This document shows positions 9,961-19,540 of a DNA stretch of 64,000 bases, piece by piece. The position numbers and the translations under genes are program-made. The notes below the pieces were generated by a model that saw only the letters and a program-made list of their open reading frames with translations, did no database searches and was not told where the DNA came from. Source of the DNA: Prolixibacteraceae bacterium UBA1413 (lineage in GTDB: Bacteria > Bacteroidota > Bacteroidia > Bacteroidales > Prolixibacteraceae); contig DBPT01000031.1 in assembly GCA_002304925.1 (NCBI GenBank), forward strand, positions 1-64,000, read 5' to 3'. How positions within the stretch are numbered: position 1 is the first letter of the stretch; the number at the start of each line of letters is the position of its first letter.

Positions 9961-11280
9961 ATGGAATACATTAAGAACAGGTTTTATCAGAAGGCAATCA
10001 AGTGCTCAGCGGAATACCAGCGGATCAGGAAAGAGCACGGGGAAAAGGTGATTGCCCAGGTGAATATCGACCAGGTATTGTCGGGACAGAAAGGGATTCC
10101 TGTCCTGATCACCGACACATCGAACTTAGATGCAAATGAAGGAATCCGTTTCAGGGGATATTCGCTTCCTGAACTGCGGGAGAAACTGCCCAAACTGACC
10201 CCGGAAGGAGAACCTCTTCCCGAGGGATTGTTTTACCTGATGCTGATTGGAGAGATCCCGGAAAGGGATGATGTAATGAACATTTCGCGGGACTGGTCCA
10301 CCAGGAGCCATGTTCCGCAGCATGTTTTTGACGTCATTGATGTCATGCCCAAAATTGCCAGGCCTATGACCATTTTCAGTGCGGCCATTTTGGCTATGGC
10401 GACGGAGTCGGTATTCCAGAAGGCATACCGGGCTGGCGTTCACAAAAAGTTCTACTGGGATTTCATGTACGAAGATGTGATGAACCTGATTGCCCGGTTG
10501 CCGAGAATTGCCGCTTACATATACCGTCGCCTTTACCACAACGGTCATCACATCGATCCCAACCCGAGCCTCGACTGGGCGGGGAACCTGGCTTACATGA
10601 TGGGATTTGACAGTCTGGAAGTGAAGCGCCTGTTGCGCCTTTACATGGTGATCCATGCCGACCATGAGGGGGGCAATGTATCGGCACATGCCACTCACCT
10701 GGTGGGATCTGCACTCAGCAATGCCTATTATGCTTTCTCAGCCGGGATGAACGGACTGGCAGGACCGCTCCACGGATTTGCCAACCATGAAGTCATTAAC
10801 TGGATGTTTGAAATGACAGAAAACCTGTGCACGGAAGAACCCACCGATGCACAAATTGCTGATTACATAGAAAAAACCTTACGCGAAGGAAGGGTGGTTC
10901 CCGGGTACGGCCATGCCGTTCTCAGGATAACCGATCCCCGGTTTACCGTCCAGCAGCAATTCGCCGAGAGGTATGTCAAAAACGATAAACTGGTGAACCT
11001 GGCCAATGCCATATACCGGGTGGCCCCGCCAATTCTGGAAGCTACCGGTAAGATCAAGAATCCTTGGCCCAATGTGGATGCATTCAGTGGTTCTCTCCTC
11101 CACCATTACGGAATCACAGAATACAATTTCTACACCGTACTCTTCGGGGTCAGCCGCGCTCTGGGGGTACTGACCCAACTGATCCTCGACAGGGTCTACG
11201 GCATGCCCATCGAACGGCCCAGCTCGCACCCGCTGTCGTGGTACAAGAAGCAGGCGGAAGGAAGCAGCGAAGGGTGCTGA
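9961..11280 (+). CDS. gltA: Citrate synthase, eukaryote-like type
   Basis: Citrate synthase condenses acetyl-CoA and oxaloacetate. The 439-residue product has the eukaryote-like form common in Bacteroidota: N-terminal helical extension, RGYSLPELREKLPK, HADHEGGNVSAH (residues 232-243) and GPLHGFANHEV. The catalytic residues equivalent to pig His274, His320 and Asp375 are His271 (PLHG), His318 (GYGHAV) and Asp373 (NVDAFSG). It ends the acn-icd-icd-gltA block, which together runs from acetyl-CoA to 2-oxoglutarate, the oxidative entry branch that supplies glutamate. A terminator lies about 160 bp downstream at 11440-11486. Confidence 0.95.
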   Translation: MEYIKNRFYQKAIKCSAEYQRIRKEHGEKVIAQVNIDQVLSGQKGIPVLITDTSNLDANEGIRFRGYSLPELREKLPKLTPEGEPLPEGLFYLMLIGEIPERDDVMNISRDWSTRSHVPQHVFDVIDVMPKIARPMTIFSAAILAMATESVFQKAYRAGVHKKFYWDFMYEDVMNLIARLPRIAAYIYRRLYHNGHHIDPNPSLDWAGNLAYMMGFDSLEVKRLLRLYMVIHADHEGGNVSAHATHLVGSALSNAYYAFSAGMNGLAGPLHGFANHEVINWMFEMTENLCTEEPTDAQIADYIEKTLREGRVVPGYGHAVLRITDPRFTVQQQFAERYVKNDKLVNLANAIYRVAPPILEATGKIKNPWPNVDAFSGSLLHHYGITEYNFYTVLFGVSRALGVLTQLILDRVYGMPIERPSSHPLSWYKKQAEGSSEGC

Positions 11281-11342
11281 CGCTCCATAACGCTCTTCTG
11301 CTGGACGCCGCTTTATGGGTTAACCTTAGTACCTGAGCCGTT

Positions 11343-11412
11343 GAAGGGTGCCGTCTGCCTGCATCTCCACACGATGGTGTGTAATGAACCAGGCAACCCG
11401 CAGGCCACTTCA
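11343..11412 (+). ncRNA. Candidate structured RNA upstream of a terminator
   Basis: The 3' region of gltA contains a nested extended hairpin: outer arms TGAAG (11343-11347) and CTTCA (11408-11412), middle arms GCCTGC and GCAGGC (ending near 11405), and an apical CACAC-GATG-GTGTG stem. The 3' side has a long asymmetric internal loop. A strong terminator follows about 28 bases later. The region is not coding on either strand in a recognisable way. It could be an independent small RNA or only the 3' end of the gltA message. No exact TAnnTTTG box precedes it. I do not recognise a known RNA family. Confidence 0.3.
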
Positions 11413-11439
11413 TGAGAGAAGCATGGATTGAACATCATT

Positions 11440-11486
11440 CCCCACTTGACATTCCCTTTGGGTTAATTCCATGTGGGGTTTTTTAT
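11440..11486 (+). terminator. Rho-independent terminator of the TCA block
   Basis: CCCCAC (11440-11445) pairs with GTGGGG (11473-11478), followed by a T-rich run (TTTTTTATTTT). The long loop contains a smaller possible pairing. It ends transcription from gltA or from the candidate RNA just upstream, 28 bases before the next start codon. Confidence 0.7.
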
Positions 11487-11513
11487 TTTGTTACCCTTCA
11501 GTATATTTACAGC

Positions 11514-12344
11514 ATGAAATTTTTCAAAAACCTGAAAGTTTACCTGATCCTTACGGTCATGGTGGTGGTGGCCCTGCTATTGATACTCAACAAATATGCG
11601 GCATACGGAATTATGCTCCTGGCAGTGGCAGGCGTGGTTTACCTCCTGTGGGAAATGGTGATCCGCGGCAAGGAGGAGAAGATCACGGAACTGACGGAGC
11701 GTCTCGGAAAGACCAGTCAGCAGATCACCAACCTCCAGGCAGAAAATAACGAACTCCGTTCGCGCAGGCTCAACATCTCGGAACTGCGGAACATTTTAGA
11801 CCTGGGCCTGCTGCAGGTCAACAGCAGCTTCACCCGCACCTGGAACGACAAATTTGAAGAAAATGGCCGGTCGCTCCACTTTATCGGCGCCCTTCAGGTG
11901 AAGATCGCCGCCAAATATGGCATCGACATCCATGAACTGCGCATCAAATACGATAAAGAGAGAAACGAGGTCATGGTGGCCAATGTGAAGCCCAAGTTCC
12001 TTTCCTTCAATGATTTCGATTACGAGTGGAAGATTGCCGAGGTGATGGAGTATAAAAAGCCGTGGGTCGGTTCAGGACATTGGCGCACATCACCCGAACT
12101 GGAAGTGATGGCGGGGAACCTGAAAGAGGAACTCCGGGTGAAAACCCACCGGGAAGTCAGGCAAGGACCCGCAGAAATGGAGTGGGTACTTGAACCCCTG
12201 AAAAAGCAGATCACCGGCACCCTGGAGATGCTGCTGGGAGCCCCCTACCGGATCGTCACCCTCGTGGAACATGGCGACGAGAGTTTTAAAAAACTGGAGG
12301 ATTACTTCGGTACCAACGCCCAGGCCCTCGAATCGGCACAGTAA
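11514..12344 (+). CDS. Membrane-anchored coiled-coil protein of unknown function
   Basis: The start at 11514 (MKFFKNLKVYLILTVMVVVA) gives 276 residues; a longer frame from 11412 would run through the terminator hairpin, so it is rejected. Two closely spaced transmembrane segments (about residues 7-25 and 28-47) are followed by a charged coiled coil (GKEEKITELTERLGKTSQQI, then LQAENNEL). A soluble domain of about 190 residues follows, with LHFIGALQVKIAAKYGIDIH and PYRIVTLVEHGDESF. I do not recognise the soluble domain with certainty; it resembles conserved hypothetical proteins of Bacteroidota. It follows gltA but is separated from it by a terminator. Confidence 0.7.
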   Translation: MKFFKNLKVYLILTVMVVVALLLILNKYAAYGIMLLAVAGVVYLLWEMVIRGKEEKITELTERLGKTSQQITNLQAENNELRSRRLNISELRNILDLGLLQVNSSFTRTWNDKFEENGRSLHFIGALQVKIAAKYGIDIHELRIKYDKERNEVMVANVKPKFLSFNDFDYEWKIAEVMEYKKPWVGSGHWRTSPELEVMAGNLKEELRVKTHREVRQGPAEMEWVLEPLKKQITGTLEMLLGAPYRIVTLVEHGDESFKKLEDYFGTNAQALESAQ

Positions 12345-12481
12345 TGCCGATACCGGTGACTTTGCGACGGACCAGGGAGCGCCATTGTTCAAATACGGTC
12401 AGGCTACCGCTTTATCAGCCTTTTTCTTCTGAAAACGCATCATCAGTATCGGGGTCAGCAGGATTTAGAACTACGGATAAT

Positions 12482-12880
12482 TTAATTCATTGTCGGGTTA
12501 TTCCCATAGGGGTTGTTGTCGGCGATCCTGACGCTGTCGACGATATAGGGAGTTTCGCCAACCCAGGGCAATACCCCGTTTTTCTCCTGGTAATGAACGA
12601 CCACATATTGCCCCTGCGACTGGTCAAGCGATTTGGCCACCTTTTCGTCGGTTACTGAAAAGAGAAATTTCTCGGAGGCAATGGCGATATCAGCGCGGGA
12701 ATGGACGCTGCTAAGGATCATCTCTCCCTCGTAAGTTTTAAAGAGGGTTCCCTTTTTAGAGAACTTTTGGAGCAATCCCGCCCGGTACCCTTCGCTGTAG
12801 GTAAAGAAGAATTTCCAGTAAATGAAAGCTGCAAGAATCAGCAGCAAAATGAATAGGAACCAGCCCCAGAACTTTTTCAT
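12482..12880 (-). CDS. Small single-pass membrane protein, hypothetical
   Basis: The 132-residue product starts at MKKFWGWFLF. An exact -7 box lies at 12908-12915, which overlaps the longer possible start at 12910 and rules it out. One N-terminal membrane helix (WGWFLFILLLILAAFIYWKFF) is followed by a basic stretch and a small soluble domain with TLFKTYEGEMILSS and QGQYVVVHYQEKNGVLPW. The soluble part looks like a conserved Bacteroidota hypothetical; no enzyme motif is visible. It is transcribed alone and convergent with the coiled-coil gene. Confidence 0.75.
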   Translation of the reverse strand: MKKFWGWFLFILLLILAAFIYWKFFFTYSEGYRAGLLQKFSKKGTLFKTYEGEMILSSVHSRADIAIASEKFLFSVTDEKVAKSLDQSQGQYVVVHYQEKNGVLPWVGETPYIVDSVRIADNNPYGNNPTMN

Positions 12881-12907
12881 GGAATGGAAATTATGATGAT
12901 TATTCTG

Positions 12908-12915
12908 CAAACTTA
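12908..12915 (-). promoter_or_regulatory. Bacteroidota -7 promoter element
   Basis: On the minus strand the bases read TAAGTTTG, an exact TAnnTTTG box, 28 bases upstream of the 12880 start codon. It fixes that start. Confidence 0.6.
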
Positions 12916-13059
12916 AATGAAAAATGGCAAATAATGATTCATAGCGAATGAAAATTAACGAGCCGTAATTAATACTCAGGACATGTGGTGCAATTAATTG
13001 TCAGGAATAACAAAAGATCAAACGAGTCCTGGGCTTCGACCACAAAAGAACATGTTTAT

Positions 13060-13199
13060 TCAATCTTGAATTAAGCGATCGACTTCGATTTTTAAGTTGG
13101 GAAGATAATTCATTACAATGCCCCAAATATTTTCATCCAAGACAGAATCATATCCATGAACAATCTTTTTCGTTCGTAGACAAGCTGCTTTTCGCGGTC
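13060..13199 (-). pseudogene. Second MntA/HepT remnant, fused by deletion
   Basis: From 13199 to 13167 one frame reads DREKQLVYERK, the C-terminal end of an MntA nucleotidyltransferase. In the adjoining frame, 13176 to 13060 reads RTKKIVHGYD, then SVLDENIWGIVMNYLPNLKI and EVDRLIQD plus a TGA, the end of a HepT toxin including an R-x5-H catalytic motif. The HepT N-terminal helices and nearly all of MntA are missing, so the module is dead. The fragment begins immediately at the carB stop (13198-13200), showing that a deletion ran up to the essential gene. It resembles the remnant at 363-600 but has a different junction. Confidence 0.65.
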
Positions 13200-16100
13200 A
13201 GTCCGTTATCTCGGCGTGGTATTCCTGAAGGGATTTCACATGATATTTCCCTTTCCGGCGCTCCATGATTCCCCGGGTGGCTGCCAGTGCCGCCGACGTG
13301 GTGGTGATGTACGGAATTTTGTATTTGATAGCATTTTTCCGGATGTAGGAATCATCATATTCACTGAGTCTTCCGGCGGGGGTATTCACCACCAGGTTGA
13401 TTTCGCCGTTCTTGATGGCATCCACGATGTTCGGCCTTCCTTCGTGGACTTTCAGGATGGTCTCGGCGGCGATTCCATTTTCCTCAAGAAAGATTTTCGT
13501 ACCTTTAGTGGCCAGGATCCTGAAATCCATGTCCCTGAAGTTACGTGCTGCCGCAAGAATCTTGTTTTTGTCCCTGTCGGCAATGGTGATCAGAACACTT
13601 CCTTCCTCTGGCAGAGGGGTTTGAGTGGCTTCCTGCGATTTAAAGAAAGCCAGTCCGTAAGAATCGGCTATTCCGAGCACTTCTCCCGTAGAACGCATCT
13701 CGGGTCCCAGCACCGGGTCGACATCGGGGAACATGTTAAAAGGTAAGACCGCCTCCTTAACGCCATAATGGGAGAATTTGCGCTCTTTCAATCCGAATTC
13801 AGCGAGTTTTTTGCCGAGGACAAGCTGGGTGGCGATACTGGCCATCGAAATATTGCATACCTTGGAAACCAGCGGAACAGTCCGGGAAGCCCTGGGGTTG
13901 GCCTCCAGGATATAGACCACATCTTCATAGATGGCATACTGGATATTCATCAGTCCGACCACTTTCAGTTCGGTGGCGATTTTCCGGGTATAATCCCTGA
14001 TGGTTTCGATATGTTGTTCCGTCATCACCACCGGAGGGATGACACAGGCTGAATCGCCCGAGTGGATACCGGCATACTCGATATGTTGCATTACGGTAGG
14101 CACAAATGCATCGGTACCGTCGGAGAGGGCGTCGGCTTCCGCCTCAATAGCATCTTCCAGGAATTTATCGATCAGCAGGGGCCGGTCGGGAGTCACGTCG
14201 ACGGCCGCCGCCACATACTGTTTCAGCATCGATTCGTCATTAACGATCATCATGCCCCGTCCGCCTAAAACGTAAGAAGGCCGTACCATCAGGGGGTAAC
14301 CGATCCGGGAGGCGATGGCCATCGCCTCATCCAGGTTGGAGGCCATTCCCGATTCCGGCTGAGGAATCCCGAGACGGGTCATAATCTGCCGGAAGCGGTC
14401 GCGGTCCTCAGCCAGGTCGATGGTTTCCGGCGTGGTTCCCAGAATCTTCACACCCGCAGCGGTCAGTTCGTTGGCCAGGTTGAGAGGCGTCTGTCCCCCG
14501 AATTGCACGATGACTCCCTCGGGCTGCTCTTTCTCATAAATGCTCAGCACATCCTCGGCGGTGAGCGGTTCGAAGTAGAGTTTGTCGGAGGTGTCGTAAT
14601 CGGTAGAGACTGTCTCGGGATTGCAGTTGACCATGATGGAGCTGTAACCCGCTTTGCGCAAGGCGAAGGCTGCATGGACGCAGCAGTAGTCGAATTCGAT
14701 CCCCTGCCCTATCCTGTTGGGACCGCCCCCTAAAATCATGATCTTCTTTCCGGGAGTTTGCGGGGCGCTGTCGGGAGCGTTGTAGGTCGAATAATAATAG
14801 GCAGCATTTTCCACGCCGCTGACAGGCACTGCCTCCCAACCTTCCACGATCCCCAGGGTATGGCGCCGGCTCCTGATTTTCTCCTCCGGAATCTCCAGTA
14901 TCTTAGCCAGATAACGGTCGGCAAAGCCATCGAGTTTCGCACGCACCAGCAGGTCATCGGGCAAATCTTTCCCCTTGAAAGAGATGATTTCCTCCTCCAG
15001 GTCGACAAGCTCCTTCATCTGCTGTATAAACCAGGCTTTGATACGGGTTAGGGTGGCAAGTTTCTCCACGGGCACTCCTTTGCGGAGGGCTTCATATATC
15101 ACAAATTGCCGTTCGCTGGAGGCATAGGTCAGCATGGCCAATAGCTCTTCGGATGAACGGCGGTTGAAATCGCGGGCAAATCCCAGTCCGTAGCGACCAA
15201 TCTCCAGGGAGCGAATGGCTTTCTGGAGGGCTTCCTTGTAGTTGCGGCCGATACTCATCACCTCGCCCACGGCCTGCATTTGGGTGCCCAGTTTATCCTG
15301 CAGCCCGTTGAATTTCTCGAATGCCCACCGGGCGAATTTGACCACCACGTAATCGCCAGAGGGGGTGTATTTGTCGAGGGTTCCAGAGCGCCAGTAAGGT
15401 ATCTCCGAAAGGGTAAGACCGCCAGCCAGCCATGCCGAAACCAGGGCAATGGGAAATCCCGTGGCCTTAGAGGCGAGGGCCGAGGAGCGAGACGTGCGGG
15501 GATTGATTTCGATAACCACCACCCGGTCGGTTATAGGGTCGTGGGCAAACTGCACGTTGGTGCCTCCGATTACCCCTATCGATTCAACAATGGAATAGGC
15601 ATAGCGCTGAAGGCGTTGCTGCAGCTCCTCCGTGATGGTGAGCATGGGAGCTGTACAGAAAGAATCGCCAGTATGGACGCCCATGGAGTCTACATTCTCA
15701 ATGAAACAAACGGTGATCATCTGGTTTTTGGCGTCGCGGACCACCTCGAGTTCCAACTCCTCCCACCCCAACACAGACTCCTCGATAAGTACCTGGTTGA
15801 CGAGACTGACAGAAAGACCCCGGCCTGCCACCACGCGGAGTTCCTCCACATTATAGACCATACCACCGCCGATGCCCCCCATGGTATAGGCTGGGCGCAC
15901 CACCACCGGGTAACCCAGTCCGGCAGCCACCTTCTCGGCATCCTCCACCGTATTGACGGCCGTGCTGCGAGCCATCTCAATACCCAGGGAATTCATCATC
16001 TCCTTAAAGGCAACCCGGTCCTCCCCCTTCTCGATGGCGTCGGGGTTCACACCGATTATCTCCACACCATACTTTTCAAGGATTCCCTTTTTATAAAGCA

Positions 16101-16401
16101 GCAGCGAAAGGTTCAACGCCGTTTGTCCGCCCAGGTTGGGCAGCAACGCATCAGGCCTTTCCTTGCGGATGATCTCTTCCAAGGCATACTCATTCAGCGG
16201 CTCGATATAAGTGATGTCGGCCATCTCCGGGTCGGTCATGATGGTGGCCGGATTGGAGTTGACCAGCACGATCTGATACCCCAAGGAACGGAGCGCTTTG
16301 CACGCTTGCGTTCCGGAGTAATCAAATTCACATGCTTGTCCAATGATGATCGGTCCCGACCCGATGATCAGTACCTTGCGAATGTCATTTCGCTTCGCCA
16401 T
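13198..16401 (-). CDS. carB: Carbamoyl-phosphate synthase large subunit
   Basis: CarB makes carbamoyl phosphate from bicarbonate, ATP and ammonia supplied by CarA, for pyrimidine and arginine synthesis. The start MAKRNDIRKVLIIGSGPIII gives 1067 residues, the usual length. Two homologous ATP-grasp halves are visible: GSGPIIIGQACEFDYSGTQA near the N-terminus and GGGPNRIGQGIEFDYCCVHA near residue 565, each with its own VRPxYxxGG loop. A C-terminal MGS-like allosteric domain (about residues 940-1060) follows. CarA is not adjacent. The 340 bp upstream hold no clear promoter box. Its stop codon abuts a decayed toxin-antitoxin fragment. Confidence 0.96.
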   Translation of the reverse strand: MAKRNDIRKVLIIGSGPIIIGQACEFDYSGTQACKALRSLGYQIVLVNSNPATIMTDPEMADITYIEPLNEYALEEIIRKERPDALLPNLGGQTALNLSLLLYKKGILEKYGVEIIGVNPDAIEKGEDRVAFKEMMNSLGIEMARSTAVNTVEDAEKVAAGLGYPVVVRPAYTMGGIGGGMVYNVEELRVVAGRGLSVSLVNQVLIEESVLGWEELELEVVRDAKNQMITVCFIENVDSMGVHTGDSFCTAPMLTITEELQQRLQRYAYSIVESIGVIGGTNVQFAHDPITDRVVVIEINPRTSRSSALASKATGFPIALVSAWLAGGLTLSEIPYWRSGTLDKYTPSGDYVVVKFARWAFEKFNGLQDKLGTQMQAVGEVMSIGRNYKEALQKAIRSLEIGRYGLGFARDFNRRSSEELLAMLTYASSERQFVIYEALRKGVPVEKLATLTRIKAWFIQQMKELVDLEEEIISFKGKDLPDDLLVRAKLDGFADRYLAKILEIPEEKIRSRRHTLGIVEGWEAVPVSGVENAAYYYSTYNAPDSAPQTPGKKIMILGGGPNRIGQGIEFDYCCVHAAFALRKAGYSSIMVNCNPETVSTDYDTSDKLYFEPLTAEDVLSIYEKEQPEGVIVQFGGQTPLNLANELTAAGVKILGTTPETIDLAEDRDRFRQIMTRLGIPQPESGMASNLDEAMAIASRIGYPLMVRPSYVLGGRGMMIVNDESMLKQYVAAAVDVTPDRPLLIDKFLEDAIEAEADALSDGTDAFVPTVMQHIEYAGIHSGDSACVIPPVVMTEQHIETIRDYTRKIATELKVVGLMNIQYAIYEDVVYILEANPRASRTVPLVSKVCNISMASIATQLVLGKKLAEFGLKERKFSHYGVKEAVLPFNMFPDVDPVLGPEMRSTGEVLGIADSYGLAFFKSQEATQTPLPEEGSVLITIADRDKNKILAAARNFRDMDFRILATKGTKIFLEENGIAAETILKVHEGRPNIVDAIKNGEINLVVNTPAGRLSEYDDSYIRKNAIKYKIPYITTTSAALAATRGIMERRKGKYHVKSLQEYHAEITD

Positions 16402-16425
16402 GATCTTTTGGTTTTGAGTGCGCAA

Positions 16426-16766
16426 TTTAGAGATTTCCGGAGCCCATCGCTGAAAAATGAAAAAAGGCGAAACACAATTTCAGAAAATGATAATAAAAGT
16501 GAATTCTTTTGTAACATTTGGTTTTTCACAACGCTCTTTTGGAAGAAAACAACCATTACGGAACCCTGTCAGGATTTTTTCAGTACTGAACTTACCCTGC
16601 GGGGCCGGCAACAAAGAAATGCACCCTGTCGTTCACGATGCAATGCCGGATAATCTACAACAAACATTTTATGTAAGTCAAATACGACTTTCAGGTGAAA
16701 CTCACCTACCGGACAGGAAGGTAATAAAAAAGGCCAGAGATTTTATCCATGACAGTTCCAGATGAT
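16426..16766. other. Intergenic stretch, nothing recognised
   Basis: These 340 bp separate carB from the GH3 gene. They hold A/T-rich runs and short open frames without domain features. No TAnnTTTG box or convincing terminator was found, although carB must be transcribed from here or nearby. Confidence 0.4.
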
Positions 16767-19418
16767 TCATTTGGTATCGATAGGAAATTCCTTTCCGGTA
16801 ATACGGAAGCGGGTGGAGACCACCCGGGTGGTGAGGGCGTCGGCGAGGCCTGTGAACCCCGGCTGTTTGCCGCCCACGACCACCGTGAACCATCCCGGTT
16901 CCACAACACGTTGATTCTTGTGGTTGATCATTGATAACTGGCGGGGTTGTAGCGTGAATTCCACCACTTTTGATTCCCCCGGTTTCAGGAAGATCCTTTC
17001 GAATCCTTCAAGCTGCCTGGTAGGACGCGGCGTGGAAGCCTTCTCGTCAGTCAGGTAGAGTTGTACGACCTCCTCCCCTGCCCTTTCTCCGGAATTGGTC
17101 ACCTTCACCGACACCGTCAGGGGTTGTCCGGCTGTCACCTTTTCAGCCACCCGGAGGTCACCATACTCAAAGGTGGTATAACTCAGTCCGAATCCGAAGG
17201 GGAAAAGCGGTTCTCCCGTGAAATAGCGGTATGTGCGCCCTGTCATGTCGTAGTTTTCGAAAGGCGGCAACTGGTCGACCGACCGGTACCAGGTGACGGG
17301 CAGTCTGCCAGCGGGGTTGTAATCCCCGGTGAGCACGTCAGCCACGGCATGCCCCCCTTCCTGTCCGGGATACCCTGCTGTGAGGATGGCTCCGGCAGTA
17401 GCAGCCGCCTTATTGACTGAGAGGGCACTGCCGTTAAGTAGAACCACGACCACCGGTTTCCCCGTGGCTACGATGGCTTCCAGAAGTTCCTCCTGCATCT
17501 CGGGGAGGTTCAGGTGGGTGCGGTCACCCCCGGCAAAACCGTCAACCTTGACGGGCATTTCCTCCCCTTCGAGGCGCGGCGAGAGTCCCAGCACAACCAC
17601 AGCGAGGTCGGATTGCCGGACCAAGTCAACGGCTTCCTGCAACATGTTGTCATCGGGTATCGTCCAGAGGAAGCGGGCATCGCCGTCACCATGCCAGTTT
17701 TTGTATTCGTAGACGAACTTATATTTTTTACCTGTTTCAAGGGTTACCTGTTTTTCCTGATAATCGCCGTGGTGATCCGAGGTGTGGGTGAACAGCTTTT
17801 CCCCTTCGAGCCACACTTCCAGCATGGGCATCCCCCAGCTTCCGATGGCATAGGTTCCCGTCACCGGGGGGACCAGGTAACCGGTCCAGCGGATACTGAA
17901 ATCGTCATCGGGGAGTTCCGGGGAGGGGGATCCCGACTCATAGTAAAAGTCAATATTGTCGTCGATACGCACGAAAGCAGGTTTTCCCTCGAGGCGGGCA
18001 TTGGCGAAATATTCCCCGGTGACCCCCTGTTTTCCTTCCGCTGTCATCAGATAGCAGGAGGGAACGGGTTCCAGGTTGTGGAGGCCCTCAGCCAGATGGC
18101 TTCCGGGAGCGTAGTGAATTTTCACCCGGGGTTCCAGGCGGTTCCGGAGGCCCTGCAAGACGGTCACGGGTTTCTTCGGAATCCCGTTGTAATTTCCCAG
18201 GAGGGCGTCCACGTTGTTGGCATTGGGACCAACCACGGCGATGGTTTTGATTTCCGAGGAAAGGGGAAGCAGTTCCTTCTCATTCTTCAGCAGAACGATG
18301 CTTTTTTGGGCGGCTTCACGGGCCAGGGTGTTGTTGACGTCGGAACAGTTGGCGGAAAAGGGAATTTGCGCGTAGGGCACCTTCTCCTCCGGGTCGAACA
18401 TGCCCAGTCTGAAACGGGCTGTGAAGAGGCGTTTCACGGCAATGTCGATATCCCTTTCGGAGATAAGTCCCCGTTGGATGGCCGTTCCGAGGTGGGAGTA
18501 AGAATCTCCGCAGTTGAGGTCGGTACCGGTCCTTACGGCCAGGGCCGACGCCTCGGCGGCATCTTTCGAATATCCCTGGAAGGTATAAAAATCGCTGATG
18601 GCCCAGCAGTCGGAGACGATATAGCCTTCAAAGCCCCACTCATTGCGCAGGATGTTGCAGAGAAGAGGGTTGGCGCAGGAGGGATGGCCGTGGAGCTGGT
18701 TATAGGCGCACATCACCGACCAGGCTTTTCCGTCAGTCACCAGGGTGCGGAAAGCAGGGAGGTAACTCTCGTAAAGGTCACGGTCACCTATTACGACGTT
18801 GAAATTGTGCCGGCCGGGTTCGGGGCCCGAGTGGACGGCATAGTGCTTGGCCGTGGCCACGCTTTTCAGGTAGGTAGGGTCATCGCCCTGAAGGCCTCTG
18901 ACGAACTGAAGACCCATTTGTCCGGTGAGATGGGGATCTTCTCCGTAGGTCTCATGCCCCCGGCCCCAGCGGGGATCACGGAAGATGTTGATGTTGGGCG
19001 ACCAGAAGGTAAGTCCCTGGTAAATGCCCCGTTTTCCGCGGCGCAGCCATTCGTGGTATTTGGCGCGGGCTTCGTCGGAAATCGCCGTAGCCACACGGAG
19101 CATCAGCGCTTTGTCCCACGATCCAGCGATGGTGACCGACTGGGGGAAAACCGTGGCATATCCCGCACGCGCCACGCCGTGAAGGCACTCGTTCCACCAG
19201 TTATAGGCGGGAACCCCCAGACGGGGAATGGCCGGCGCCGTGAAGACCATCTGCCCAATCTTCTCCTCCAAAGTCATCTGTGAAACTAGCAACTCCACCC
19301 GCTGTTCCAGAGGAAGGCCGGTATCCTGATACATGAACTTCGGCAAATCCTGCCCGGCAACTATCATGACCGGCCAGGTCAATGCCACAAAAATTAAAAA
19401 GATGATATTTTTTCTCAT
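16767..19418 (-). CDS. Glycoside hydrolase family 3 with embedded PA14 domain
   Basis: The 883-residue product (start MRKNIIFLIFVALTW) has a signal peptide and is exported. The N-terminal TIM barrel shows YNWWNECLHGVARAG, typical of beta-xylosidase/glucosidase-like GH3 enzymes, KHYAVHSG (Lys191-His192) and the nucleophile Asp270 in EGYIVSDCWAIS. A PA14 carbohydrate-binding module (about residues 440-575; GEYFANARLEG to FLWTIPDD) interrupts the second catalytic domain. A fibronectin III-like domain ends the protein (about 780-870). It removes terminal beta-linked sugars from plant or algal oligosaccharides; exact specificity is not readable. No SusC/D or other CAZyme gene is adjacent. Confidence 0.92.
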   Translation of the reverse strand: MRKNIIFLIFVALTWPVMIVAGQDLPKFMYQDTGLPLEQRVELLVSQMTLEEKIGQMVFTAPAIPRLGVPAYNWWNECLHGVARAGYATVFPQSVTIAGSWDKALMLRVATAISDEARAKYHEWLRRGKRGIYQGLTFWSPNINIFRDPRWGRGHETYGEDPHLTGQMGLQFVRGLQGDDPTYLKSVATAKHYAVHSGPEPGRHNFNVVIGDRDLYESYLPAFRTLVTDGKAWSVMCAYNQLHGHPSCANPLLCNILRNEWGFEGYIVSDCWAISDFYTFQGYSKDAAEASALAVRTGTDLNCGDSYSHLGTAIQRGLISERDIDIAVKRLFTARFRLGMFDPEEKVPYAQIPFSANCSDVNNTLAREAAQKSIVLLKNEKELLPLSSEIKTIAVVGPNANNVDALLGNYNGIPKKPVTVLQGLRNRLEPRVKIHYAPGSHLAEGLHNLEPVPSCYLMTAEGKQGVTGEYFANARLEGKPAFVRIDDNIDFYYESGSPSPELPDDDFSIRWTGYLVPPVTGTYAIGSWGMPMLEVWLEGEKLFTHTSDHHGDYQEKQVTLETGKKYKFVYEYKNWHGDGDARFLWTIPDDNMLQEAVDLVRQSDLAVVVLGLSPRLEGEEMPVKVDGFAGGDRTHLNLPEMQEELLEAIVATGKPVVVVLLNGSALSVNKAAATAGAILTAGYPGQEGGHAVADVLTGDYNPAGRLPVTWYRSVDQLPPFENYDMTGRTYRYFTGEPLFPFGFGLSYTTFEYGDLRVAEKVTAGQPLTVSVKVTNSGERAGEEVVQLYLTDEKASTPRPTRQLEGFERIFLKPGESKVVEFTLQPRQLSMINHKNQRVVEPGWFTVVVGGKQPGFTGLADALTTRVVSTRFRITGKEFPIDTK

Positions 19419-19540
19419 AATCGTTTGTTTTGGATCGGTCCCGTAAACATAACAAAAAACCAATCAGAAATCCGATATCCTGAGTGAATCCGCAATCCGC
19501 CTTCCGCAATCCGAAATCCCAGACTCCTCTTTCTGACCTT

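Noticed and set aside
11412..11513. N-terminal extension of the coiled-coil membrane protein
   Set aside because: It would run through a strong terminator hairpin, and a normal start lies at 11514.
15280..16653. 457-codon plus-strand frame opposite carB
   Set aside because: Lies almost wholly inside carB on the other strand and has no recognisable motif.
17514..19283. 589-codon plus-strand frame opposite the GH3 gene
   Set aside because: Antisense shadow of a complete GH3 coding sequence.
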